The position numbers and the translations under genes are program-made. A DNA stretch of 28,160 bases, from positions 1 through 28,160 of the IMG/VR virus record IMGVR_UViG_3300006920_000178, one strand, 5' to 3'. The notes under the pieces were generated by a model, which made no database searches, was not told the origin of the DNA, and saw only the letters and a list, made by a program, of their open reading frames with translations. This document shows positions 7,316 to 15,055 of this stretch, in pieces; position 1 is the first letter of the stretch, and every line of letters starts with the position of its first letter. This stretch comes from a virus.

Positions 7316-7975
7316 ATGCAACCAAATAGCATGACATATGACTCACTAGTAAAGTCGTTGGTATCCTACAATCAGCGTAAAAATGAAGCTGACTTCGCTG
7401 ACTTTATTCCCCAATTTATATCTATGGCTGAGAATAGATTAGCTGGGATATTTAAGAACCTTGGGCAGCTTAAGTATGTAAGTACCAACGAAGTGACTTC
7501 TACAATCAATAAACCAGAGAACTGGCGCTGTACTCGATCATTTAGAGTCAGTAATACCGTTACTGGTGAGACCAGAACTTTGTTAGAAAGAAGTTATGAG
7601 TTCATTAAGCAGTATGATTCTGAGGCGATTCAAGACTCACCACTTGAACTACCTAAGTACTATGGAGACTATGATTTCTATAATTGGGAGGTGACCTATA
7701 TTAATCCATCATTGATAGGCAAGCTCCATTTAGAGGTAGGGTATTATGAACGCCCTCCATATTTATCCCCTGCAAACCAGCAAAATTGGTGGACCCAATA
7801 TTCACCACAATGTATCTTATATTCTGCGATGTTGGAGACAGCCCTATTCCTGCGAACCCCTGAGAACATTCAATACTGGGGAACTTTATTGCAGCAATCA
7901 GTCTCAGAAATATCTAAAGAAGATGGTAATAGAGTAGTGGATTGGGCTTACGCACTTAAAGGAGCTACAGAATAA
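7316..7975 (+). CDS. Head-to-tail adaptor protein (SU10-type)
   Basis: The 219-residue protein begins with a helix block (MTYDSLVKSLVSYNQRKNEA, then FADFIPQFISMAENRLAG) and continues with RPPYLSPANQQNWWTQYSP and an LYSAMLETALFL helix. This layout and phrasing are characteristic of the adaptor family that forms a ring beneath the portal in podoviruses such as SU10. The ring passes DNA to the tail nozzle. Length fits the family. AGAGG precedes the ATG by eight bases. It is four bases downstream of the endolysin and shares a base with the next gene, so it heads a virion operon. Its usual partner, the nozzle protein, is about 7 kb away, with receptor-binding-type genes and a minus-strand island in between. 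Confidence 0.85.
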   Translation: MQPNSMTYDSLVKSLVSYNQRKNEADFADFIPQFISMAENRLAGIFKNLGQLKYVSTNEVTSTINKPENWRCTRSFRVSNTVTGETRTLLERSYEFIKQYDSEAIQDSPLELPKYYGDYDFYNWEVTYINPSLIGKLHLEVGYYERPPYLSPANQQNWWTQYSPQCILYSAMLETALFLRTPENIQYWGTLLQQSVSEISKEDGNRVVDWAYALKGATE

Positions 7976-9075
7976 TGGCACAATGGAAAGATTCGATAAC
8001 TAATAACCCTCTTCCTTATAACCCATCTGGGATGGATTTTGAGTTATCTCCTACAGATAACTCATTGTTTATTGACCAGCTAACGACAGTAGCGTACATC
8101 AAGTGTAACTCTCTCACTAGTGAACCAAAGGTAGTATTACCTTTTAGTTTTATCTTTGGCTCCCTTATGTTTGTAGCAAACAAAGGCACTACTGCGTTCA
8201 CCCTATCGTCCGCTGCTGGATCAAGTATAGTATCCGTCCCAGCTGGGACGTTCTGGGTTGTATCAAATACGCTGAGTGGGTTCAATTACGCGCCTCTTAA
8301 TATTGCCGTGAACTATGCAGTATCTCCGTCAGTAATTGCAGGAGCAGGACTCAAAGCTAACACATCAAATACTTTACTTAATGTGCAGGGCGACGTAATC
8401 TGGGTGGATACCCCACAGTATACCAGTTCGGTATATCAGTTACCATCATTAGTTAGTGGCGATACGTTCATTGGAATAAACCAAGGAGGAGATTGGTTGC
8501 TGCCAGCTGCGGGAGTAGACCAGATAGGTATGACGTTTAATCTGAAAAACAGTTCGCCTCAGGCGATAACCGTCAAGTGTCCTTTATCTGGTGCGTACGC
8601 ATTAGATTTTACGGGAATGGAAATAGACCCGTTAGTGAACCAGTCAGTAATCTTGATGCCAGATGATAGCTTGGTGTTGATCTACGCAGGGATAAACCTT
8701 CAATTTAACTCGAAGGCAATGTACTACATACTTAGCCACGACACTCCTGATAGTAACCTCCTAACTGAATCAGTTGTAAACACACCAATCACCCCCTCTT
8801 CACCGATCCAGTTGATGCCTTATGTTTATTTGAAAGACAGTATATCATTTCAAGATGTCGACTCAGTCAATGACTCGTCTGGTGACTTCATTTTTACTAT
8901 TCCTAAACCAGTCCCGCATGTGTACTTTTTGTCATCTAACCTACGTGGCAGCAGTTATACAATTACAATTAAGTTCGCCGGTGGTGGACAAGGTAAGCAA
9001 GTAACTCTTTCTCCAACTCATCCATTCATCGCCCTAACAGTCACATCTGCTGGACTTGTGGCGGTGGCCAACTAG
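7975..9075 (+). CDS. Virion-type protein, short paralogue lacking propeller repeats
   Basis: This 366-residue protein is beta-rich with no signal or membrane segment. It aligns by eye with both ends of the 1365-residue protein downstream. The N-terminal parts share LP...NKGT followed by a Gly/Ser/Ala run; the middle shares IAGAGLK against IAGGGLE, and SNLL; the C-terminal 90 residues share a pattern seen as DSISFQDVDSVNDSSGDFIF here and DGISISFTDQDQ there, then PxPxxYFL and TIKFAGGGQG. It therefore looks like the base architecture into which propellers were inserted in the neighbour. Start and stop overlap the adaptor by one base (TAATG). It is probably a tail-attached structural or fibre protein; the exact role is not known. 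Confidence 0.7.
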   Translation: MAQWKDSITNNPLPYNPSGMDFELSPTDNSLFIDQLTTVAYIKCNSLTSEPKVVLPFSFIFGSLMFVANKGTTAFTLSSAAGSSIVSVPAGTFWVVSNTLSGFNYAPLNIAVNYAVSPSVIAGAGLKANTSNTLLNVQGDVIWVDTPQYTSSVYQLPSLVSGDTFIGINQGGDWLLPAAGVDQIGMTFNLKNSSPQAITVKCPLSGAYALDFTGMEIDPLVNQSVILMPDDSLVLIYAGINLQFNSKAMYYILSHDTPDSNLLTESVVNTPITPSSPIQLMPYVYLKDSISFQDVDSVNDSSGDFIFTIPKPVPHVYFLSSNLRGSSYTITIKFAGGGQGKQVTLSPTHPFIALTVTSAGLVAVAN

Positions 9076-9097
9076 CTCAGATTCCAAGGAGAATACA

Positions 9098-12000
9098 ATG
9101 GCAGTTCTTTATACAGTAGACGCGGTGCTTAATCTTAACTGGGCTAACGAAGATGGCTCATATCCAATCGCCGATTATGTGTTCTTGGATGGAGATGGGG
9201 ATGTCCACCTCCCAGCCATCGCAAATGGGTCGATGGGGAACATATGGTGGGTAATTAATAAAGGCACTAATACGATTCCATTATTTACCACAGGTGTCGA
9301 ACTGATAAGCTTGGCTGCTAATACCGCTGTGTGTATCCAATTGAAATCCATAAACCCTTTAGACAGCCTTAACTGCTGGAGCCTAGCCGCCAGTGTTAAC
9401 CTCCCTCTTATCCCGGCATTAAATCAAATGTCGCAGATTGCTGGTGGGGGACTGGAACAGTCGTATAATGGTAAATTAGACAACGTATCTTCGATTGAAT
9501 ATGTTTCATCTGGCATTCGGGTAACAGAATTCATTTCAGGAAAACTTTTTCTCTTCACTGCGTCAGTAGACCTGGAGTTGGTTACGCCACCAGACTCAAG
9601 CATTGGGTGCTGGGCTTATCTAAAAAATGGGTCACGAGGAAGCGTGACAATCTCCACCAATTCTATCAACACGCAGTTCGATACAGGAGACTCTCTGCTG
9701 GTACTGGAGTCTGGGGATGCCTGCACGCTTATGTATACAGGCCTGTCGCCACAACCACCTACTTCACAACCCAAAAGGTTCTTTGAAGTAGTAAACCGTT
9801 ACAGTCAGCAATCGAATTTATTGCAAAGCGCCTTAGTGTTGCTGTCTGCTCCAACTCAGAAGGTTATACCCACTCCAGTAGATACCGGTAACACTCCTCA
9901 AAACATAATCACGTTTAATACTAATGGTACTGTTTATGCTGTAGTGCTTAACTATGGTAGCGATTCATTCAATACCTACACATGGAACGGGGTTAACTTT
10001 GTTAGTTTAGGAGCCGCTGTTGGGACAGGGAGCAACCCCTCCAGTATAACCACATATAAGGTTTCCCCTATTGGCGGTCCACAATATATCAGCATCACAA
10101 ATTATAACTCCGACACCTTTAGCACTTATGTGTGGAATGGTGCAGCATTTGCACCCGTTGGGGTACCAGTGGCCACGGGGGTCCATCCACAAGATATGAC
10201 TAGTTTTCGAGTTGGTAATATCCCATATATTAGTATACTAAACTCAGGTGACGACACAATCGTCACTTATGCGTGGAATGGTACGGCATTTGCGAGTATA
10301 GGCAGCGTGGTGCCGTCCACGGGGAATCCCAAGTCGATAACTAGTTTTGTGGCTGGCGGAGTGACTTACATAGCAGTGACTAGCTTAACGGATAACAGCT
10401 TATCAGTCTACGTTTGGCGCGCCACAACATTGCTTAGCATTGGCACCACTGTTACAAGCGCAGGACCTGGGATGATGTTGTCATACCCTATTGGGGTGGA
10501 TAACTACGTGAGCATGGTTGACTCGACTAGTGCTAAATTCGCCACCTACCGTAGTGATGGGGCTACGCTAACTTTAATTGGTGAGATCGCTACAGATCTG
10601 GATCCTGTAGGGATTTCTACTTACACGTATAATGGCAGCCAGGTGGTTTCGGTTGTCAGCAGGGGGTCAAATAAGATCAACTCATATCAATGGAATGGAT
10701 CAGCTTATACCTCAATATTGAATTCTACGACGGCAGGTCAACCGTCTAGTATAACAGGGTACGCAATAGGTAGTGGTACGTATGTAAGCATTACAACTCA
10801 GGCTACGAACCGGTTAACGACGTATCAATGGCTGCCCACTACGGTAACTAAATTACCCGATGTTAGCATACCATTATCAATTACAAAGGACTTGACTACC
10901 TATATGATTGGGAATGTCCCAGCCATGAGCATCCTATCAGTCGGGGACGTACCTGGAGCTTACAAGTTAATAAGTTACCGATGGGACGGGACTGCGTTTG
11001 TAAATAACGTGTCGACGATACAAACTCCATCCGAGGCGCAGACGCTATTCACTTTTTCAGTATCAGGTAGTGCGGTAAAAATGGGGGTAGTTGGTCGCGA
11101 TGTCGGCGGTGGGGGGTCTATCTTTGTTGCGAATTGGAACGGGAGTGCATTTGTTTATGGCGGGCAAGCCCAATTCTCTGGGTGGTCATTTTATCAATCA
11201 ACCTGTTTTTATATTAATGGAGTCCCGCATATCTGCGTAACGGATTTTAACACAGCTAGGATGCTAGTCCTATATTGGAATGACAGTACAGGATTGTTTG
11301 TATCAATACAAGCAATCACCACTTCAGCCTTAGTAACTAGCCTTACTAGTTATGTAATGGGTGGGGTTCAGCGGGTTAGTATAACTAGTTACGACCATCA
11401 ATCAACTACGGTGTATACTTGGAATGGATACGGATTTACAGAAGGCACCACCACCGTGCTAACCGGTGGTCTTTACCCTTCTTACCCATCCGGAATAACC
11501 AGCTTCAACCAGTTTGGGACAACCTACATCAGTATAGGAGTCAGTACTCCGACGGGGTCGCAGACGGGGATGGTCACACTAAAGTGGAATGCAACAACGT
11601 CCACATTTGATATTGTGAACACACTAAACATAGGCGCCGGTGGTTCCTTTGCGTCAGTAGATAGTTTCACTATTGGGTATTCGATTTATGTGGGCCTTCT
11701 CTATGGATTTCGCTATGTAATCTATCAGTGGGATGGCGGGAGCATGTCACTGGTTGCAGATACGATCCTTGTAACTGACTTAAGCCGCTGTCTAGCGTGG
11801 ATACCCATCAATAACGTACCTTATATAGTGTACCCAAATTATGACAGCCTGCAGTCGTTTACAACATTATCCTTTAACAGCGACCTCTCCTTGTCCCAAA
11901 TTGGGGATATAGCCACTGACGCCCTCCCCTCTGGAATTACGAGTTACCAGATCAACGGAATAATGTATTTGAGCGCTGTATGTAAAACATCAAATACAAT

Positions 12001-13195
12001 TAACACTTACAAGTGGGTCAACGGGGCCCCTGCATTTGTCAGCAATGTGTCTACCGATGCTGGACCATCGTGGATTATTAGTTACAAGATTGGTGCAGAT
12101 GTATACCTGAGCGTCACCAATACAACTGCAAACACGATGGGAACTTATAGGTGGAATGGGGTAACGTTCTCTCCTGTAGGATCTAACTTGGCGACCGGAA
12201 CAAGCCCCCAGCAATTAGTAGGGTATCAAATAGCAGGTGTGATTTACATTAGTGTGTCAAACTACACCTCTAATGACATTAGCACGTACTATTGGACTGG
12301 TGCAGCCTTTGCCACTGTGGGGGCCGCGTCTGCTACTCAAACAGGGTTAACTGGAATTGCAGTATATTATTATCCCACCACTGATACAACTTACGTTTAT
12401 GCGTCTAGCGCCCTTGATTCGATGATAGAAACCTTCAGCTACGCCAAGGCAAACTTCGTTCCAACAGGTACACCTATTTCTACTGGTGGGACTAACCCAA
12501 GTGACTTGGTTAGTTATAATATTAGTGGCGAAACTTATTTGGGCTTAGTGAACATGGGTAGCTCAAACTTGAGTACGTTCAAATGGAATGGTACGACAGC
12601 CGTAGCGTTGGGTGACCCTGTTCCAACTGGTGCTTTTCCGACAGCGCTGGTTCAATATAGTGCTGGGGGAATCCCTACAATATCAGTAGTTAATTCTGGG
12701 GATGGGTCTTACAACACCTATCGGTGGGACGGCTCTAGATACTTTTTATCAGGCAGTTTCAAGACCGTGTTAACTAATCCTTTCGGGATAGCAACTTTCA
12801 CTAATTCAGACAATCACTCACTAGTAAGTATTACCAACCCGTCCTTTAATTCATTTACCACTTATGAAGACGAGGTGGCATCGGAGCAAGTTTTATCACC
12901 GGATATATTGGATGGAATTAGTATATCGTTTACAGATCAGGATCAAGTGATACCATCGGTAGGGGTCTTTACATTCTATGCGCCAAACCCATTACCTAAG
13001 ATTTATTTCCTGCAGTGTGTTGCGAAGTCACCTTTTGCAATTGTCACACTGAAGTTTGGCGAAGGTGCTGATAGCCAATCAATAACCATCAATAACCAGT
13101 CGGGGGCGGTAGCTGTACAGGTTACATCAACCGGAAGGGTAAATAGATTGTTCCAACCCGTGATACCATCAGGAGTGTCAACAATTAGATATTAA
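9098..13195 (+). CDS. Giant propeller adhesin with about 21 EPTP-like repeats
   Basis: The ATG at 9098 is preceded by AAGGAGA; the earlier ATG at 9056 overlaps the previous gene and has no ribosome site. The protein is 1365 residues. Residues 1 to about 255 and about 1260 to 1365 match the short paralogue upstream. Between them lie about 21 degenerate repeats of 47-50 residues. Each runs 'P-x-x-I-T-S-Y/F ... G-x-x-Y-I-S-V-x-N ... T-Y-x-W-N-G-x-x-F-x-x-x-G', for example TYVWNGAAFAPVG and TYAWNGTAFASIG. The pattern resembles EPTP (epitempin/LGI-type) repeats, which make seven-bladed propellers, so 21 repeats would suit three propellers. It is likely a receptor- or glycan-binding tail component. 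The beta-propeller fold is well supported; ligand and virion location are inference. Confidence 0.8.
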   Translation: MAVLYTVDAVLNLNWANEDGSYPIADYVFLDGDGDVHLPAIANGSMGNIWWVINKGTNTIPLFTTGVELISLAANTAVCIQLKSINPLDSLNCWSLAASVNLPLIPALNQMSQIAGGGLEQSYNGKLDNVSSIEYVSSGIRVTEFISGKLFLFTASVDLELVTPPDSSIGCWAYLKNGSRGSVTISTNSINTQFDTGDSLLVLESGDACTLMYTGLSPQPPTSQPKRFFEVVNRYSQQSNLLQSALVLLSAPTQKVIPTPVDTGNTPQNIITFNTNGTVYAVVLNYGSDSFNTYTWNGVNFVSLGAAVGTGSNPSSITTYKVSPIGGPQYISITNYNSDTFSTYVWNGAAFAPVGVPVATGVHPQDMTSFRVGNIPYISILNSGDDTIVTYAWNGTAFASIGSVVPSTGNPKSITSFVAGGVTYIAVTSLTDNSLSVYVWRATTLLSIGTTVTSAGPGMMLSYPIGVDNYVSMVDSTSAKFATYRSDGATLTLIGEIATDLDPVGISTYTYNGSQVVSVVSRGSNKINSYQWNGSAYTSILNSTTAGQPSSITGYAIGSGTYVSITTQATNRLTTYQWLPTTVTKLPDVSIPLSITKDLTTYMIGNVPAMSILSVGDVPGAYKLISYRWDGTAFVNNVSTIQTPSEAQTLFTFSVSGSAVKMGVVGRDVGGGGSIFVANWNGSAFVYGGQAQFSGWSFYQSTCFYINGVPHICVTDFNTARMLVLYWNDSTGLFVSIQAITTSALVTSLTSYVMGGVQRVSITSYDHQSTTVYTWNGYGFTEGTTTVLTGGLYPSYPSGITSFNQFGTTYISIGVSTPTGSQTGMVTLKWNATTSTFDIVNTLNIGAGGSFASVDSFTIGYSIYVGLLYGFRYVIYQWDGGSMSLVADTILVTDLSRCLAWIPINNVPYIVYPNYDSLQSFTTLSFNSDLSLSQIGDIATDALPSGITSYQINGIMYLSAVCKTSNTINTYKWVNGAPAFVSNVSTDAGPSWIISYKIGADVYLSVTNTTANTMGTYRWNGVTFSPVGSNLATGTSPQQLVGYQIAGVIYISVSNYTSNDISTYYWTGAAFATVGAASATQTGLTGIAVYYYPTTDTTYVYASSALDSMIETFSYAKANFVPTGTPISTGGTNPSDLVSYNISGETYLGLVNMGSSNLSTFKWNGTTAVALGDPVPTGAFPTALVQYSAGGIPTISVVNSGDGSYNTYRWDGSRYFLSGSFKTVLTNPFGIATFTNSDNHSLVSITNPSFNSFTTYEDEVASEQVLSPDILDGISISFTDQDQVIPSVGVFTFYAPNPLPKIYFLQCVAKSPFAIVTLKFGEGADSQSITINNQSGAVAVQVTSTGRVNRLFQPVIPSGVSTIRY
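9895..12870 (+). repeat. Coding repeat array: about 21 propeller blades
   Basis: The Y-x-WNG codon cluster recurs roughly every 141-150 bases (for example TGG at 9983, 10133, 10274, 10415). Copies are diverged at the DNA level and vary in the WNG motif (WRA, WLP, WDG, WTG), so this is an old array rather than a fresh tandem duplication. Confidence 0.75.
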
Positions 13196-13211
13196 GAACG
13201 TAGGAGGCGCT

Positions 13212-13254
13212 GGCGCTTGGGTGACGAAGTTAACTTTGTTGCCCTTGGTGGCGC
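13212..13254 (+). ncRNA. Structured RNA hairpin in the 3' UTR of the adhesin gene
   Basis: Bases 13219-13229 pair with 13234-13244 around a TTAA loop in an 11-bp stem with three G-U pairs. GCGC at 13213-13216 can pair with GCGC at 13251-13254 across an internal loop. Because of the G-U pairs only the plus-strand transcript folds well. It sits between the stop codon and the terminator. Function is unknown; it may protect the 3' end of the mRNA. Confidence 0.35.
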
Positions 13255-13269
13255 GATGAAGATATATGT

Positions 13270-13295
13270 AAAAAGCCCCACTAAGGGGCTTTTTT
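13270..13295. terminator. Bidirectional terminator between convergent genes
   Basis: AAAAAGCCCC-ACTAA-GGGGCTTTTT-type inverted repeat with A and T runs on both sides. It would end the plus-strand adhesin transcript and also the minus-strand transcript, whose last stop codon overlaps the hairpin (13294-13296). Confidence 0.88.
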
Positions 13296-13764
13296 ACTCT
13301 TGGTCCTTCTCTATATTGTCATTGTCTGGGAACCCATGAGGCAACCCGTCAGGCGGCAAACCATTACCTCTATAACGCAGATGAGGGGGGATATATTGGT
13401 TGATGGCTTGCTGCTCAGCCTTATACCTAGCTTGATAGTCTTCCATATCTAACTGCCCGTCCTGCGTTTGGATAAGCGCTGCTTTGCCGTCATCTTTTAC
13501 CACGAACAATCTTGGTTTGCCGTCTACAATTTTGAGGTATGACATTGGGACGATTTGGTCAGGGCGGGGATGATCAAGGACAATTGGGACCAATCTTGGT
13601 TTCCAATTCACCCATGGGTTAGGACCATCTTGACAGGTCTTGCATACCCATAGACCCGGCATAGCTAGATCCTTAACCAAGTCGTTATATCTATACTTTT
13701 GTTTGCAGCGGTCACATACAGCGATAGCTCCGTTACCTGATGCGAATCCCCTTGATACAGTCAT
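13294..13764 (-). CDS. Zinc-finger-like virion/neck protein
   Basis: The 156-residue protein begins MTVSRGFASGNGAIAVCDRC and has two CxxC pairs (Cys17/Cys20 and Cys41/Cys44), a probable zinc ribbon. This N-terminus (RGFA-x-G...IA-x-CDRC) is a pattern I associate with small conserved genes next to neck and tail genes in podoviruses. The C-terminal part is Pro/Gly-rich and acidic, probably flexible. The ATG overlaps the stop of the preceding minus-strand gene (ATGA), with a GGGGAGAGG ribosome site. It is the last gene of a three-gene minus-strand unit. The zinc site is clear; a structural or assembly role is inferred from context. Confidence 0.7.
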   Translation of the reverse strand: MTVSRGFASGNGAIAVCDRCKQKYRYNDLVKDLAMPGLWVCKTCQDGPNPWVNWKPRLVPIVLDHPRPDQIVPMSYLKIVDGKPRLFVVKDDGKAALIQTQDGQLDMEDYQARYKAEQQAINQYIPPHLRYRGNGLPPDGLPHGFPDNDNIEKDQE

Positions 13765-13961
13765 TCGTCCTCTCCCCCATTGCTAACAGATCGAATAATC
13801 AAACTAAGTTTACTACGTGTTTCTGTGAGAGCAGTTAACCTCCCAATTACGTAATGGTGACGTTCAAGGGTTACAGCTGGCGCCTGCGTAGCTAACTTAG
13901 TGTACTCCTCAATCTCTTTATCCAAGTGTCGTTTAATACTATCTACAATCATTCCATTCAT
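13761..13961 (-). CDS. Small helical protein of the minus-strand neck operon
   Basis: The 66-residue protein is nearly all helix: KRHLDKEIEEYTKLATQAPA, then YVIGRLTALTETRSKLSLII. It is likely a helical hairpin or coiled coil. Short proteins of this type often lie beside neck genes in podoviruses and may help head completion. AGAGGAT precedes the ATG at 13961. Start and stop each overlap the neighbouring genes by four bases, which indicates one coupled operon. No specific family is recognised. Confidence 0.6.
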   Translation of the reverse strand: MNGMIVDSIKRHLDKEIEEYTKLATQAPAVTLERHHYVIGRLTALTETRSKLSLIIRSVSNGGEDE

Positions 13962-15013
13962 CTTGTGTATCCTCTAATTTTAGTATAAACATTAACTGGC
14001 GCGCGATCGGTATTGGCACACTGGGCCTCCATTTGAGCTTGGCGAGCCTCTTCCTTCAGCGACGGTATCATTTCTTTTGTCGCACCCGGCATTAGATAAC
14101 ACAGCTCAACGGCAAGGAGTTTTACCACGACGTCCTGCGCCCAGATAGGCACATCGATTCTACCTGATAGTATGTCAGGAGCCGCCATTTGATTCTCAAC
14201 CCGTAGGACGCACTGCCAATCGTAATAGTTGATTGGTTTGCCCCAGAGTGTAAACAGCGGGTTCTTTTGTTTATTGAAATAGTATAACAAAGGTTGCTGA
14301 TATTGGTATTTCATCGGGTACGCACTGTAGTCATCACGATTCATTTGAGACATTGGCAACTCAGTGCAATTAGTTAAATTAGCTGGATAAGCGTGGCGAA
14401 GTCGAAGGGTTTCACCTTCAGGGATAGATATGCGGACACCGTTGTATAACTGAGGTTTATTATATTCTAGCCACACCCAAGCTCCATCAGAGTATGTGGT
14501 GGTTGGTACATGTTCAATTAGTTCCCATGTTAAACCATAGTCAATAGTGCCCTCAATGGTCAGCGTTACGGTTTGTTCGCCAAAGAAAAATAAACCCAAA
14601 GTGCCCAGTGAGTATGCTGCTTGTCCCAAGAATAATAGTTTAAAATAGTCTGTGGTTTCGGCGTAAGCATAGTAATCTTGACGCTGCATCAGAAACTCAG
14701 GATCAACGCCACCGGTGGCTACATACTCAATAACATTTGTCATCCTCCATTGGGCGTTAAGAATATTGTACACAGTATTTGACAAAGGGTATTCAATTTG
14801 ATCTTTGTTCAACCCTATAACGGTACGCTTTACAGCCCATAATGGCAGACCTTTATTTAGCATACCCGCAAGGATAGTCTGAAGTTTGAGCTTACTATAT
14901 TGTATAATAGCAGGAGTTATCCCGCCATCTTTAATGCCTACCATCATGGAGGCCATCGAGATGACGTTATCTACAGTTAATTCAATTCTTTGAGGTGTGA
15001 GAGAGGTATCCAT
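13958..15013 (-). CDS. Neck/tail-tube type protein
   Basis: The ATG at 15013 has AAAGGA seven bases upstream; a longer frame from 15067 would run into the divergent gene and lacks a ribosome site. The protein is 351 residues. The N-terminal helices (LTVDNVISMASMMVGIKDGG, then LQTILAGMLNKGLPLWAVKR) followed by a Gln-Tyr-Pro-Leu turn match a podoviral family of tail or neck proteins, which show 'L-x-x-M-x-x-x-W...G-L-x-L-W' and then 'G-x-x-x-Y-x-L'. A beta domain follows (about residues 150-240), then conserved helices ending in LAVELCYLMPGATKEM. It probably forms part of the head-tail connection together with the adaptor and nozzle. The exact ring position cannot be told from sequence. Confidence 0.65.
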   Translation of the reverse strand: MDTSLTPQRIELTVDNVISMASMMVGIKDGGITPAIIQYSKLKLQTILAGMLNKGLPLWAVKRTVIGLNKDQIEYPLSNTVYNILNAQWRMTNVIEYVATGGVDPEFLMQRQDYYAYAETTDYFKLLFLGQAAYSLGTLGLFFFGEQTVTLTIEGTIDYGLTWELIEHVPTTTYSDGAWVWLEYNKPQLYNGVRISIPEGETLRLRHAYPANLTNCTELPMSQMNRDDYSAYPMKYQYQQPLLYYFNKQKNPLFTLWGKPINYYDWQCVLRVENQMAAPDILSGRIDVPIWAQDVVVKLLAVELCYLMPGATKEMIPSLKEEARQAQMEAQCANTDRAPVNVYTKIRGYTR

Positions 15014-15055
15014 AATTATTCCTTTAAACAACTCAAATTTTACCACGAGAACACT

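Noticed and set aside
9056-9097. Upstream ATG for the propeller gene
   Set aside because: It overlaps the preceding gene and has no ribosome site, while the ATG at 9098 is preceded by AAGGAGA.
1-13195. Diversity-generating retroelement acting on the fibre or propeller gene
   Set aside because: No reverse transcriptase gene and no template/variable repeat pair with adenine-specific differences are visible; such genes outside the window cannot be excluded.
13257-13340. Short plus-strand frame starting at 13257 and running through the terminator
   Set aside because: It would be translated across a strong terminator hairpin into the antisense of another gene and has no well-spaced ribosome site.
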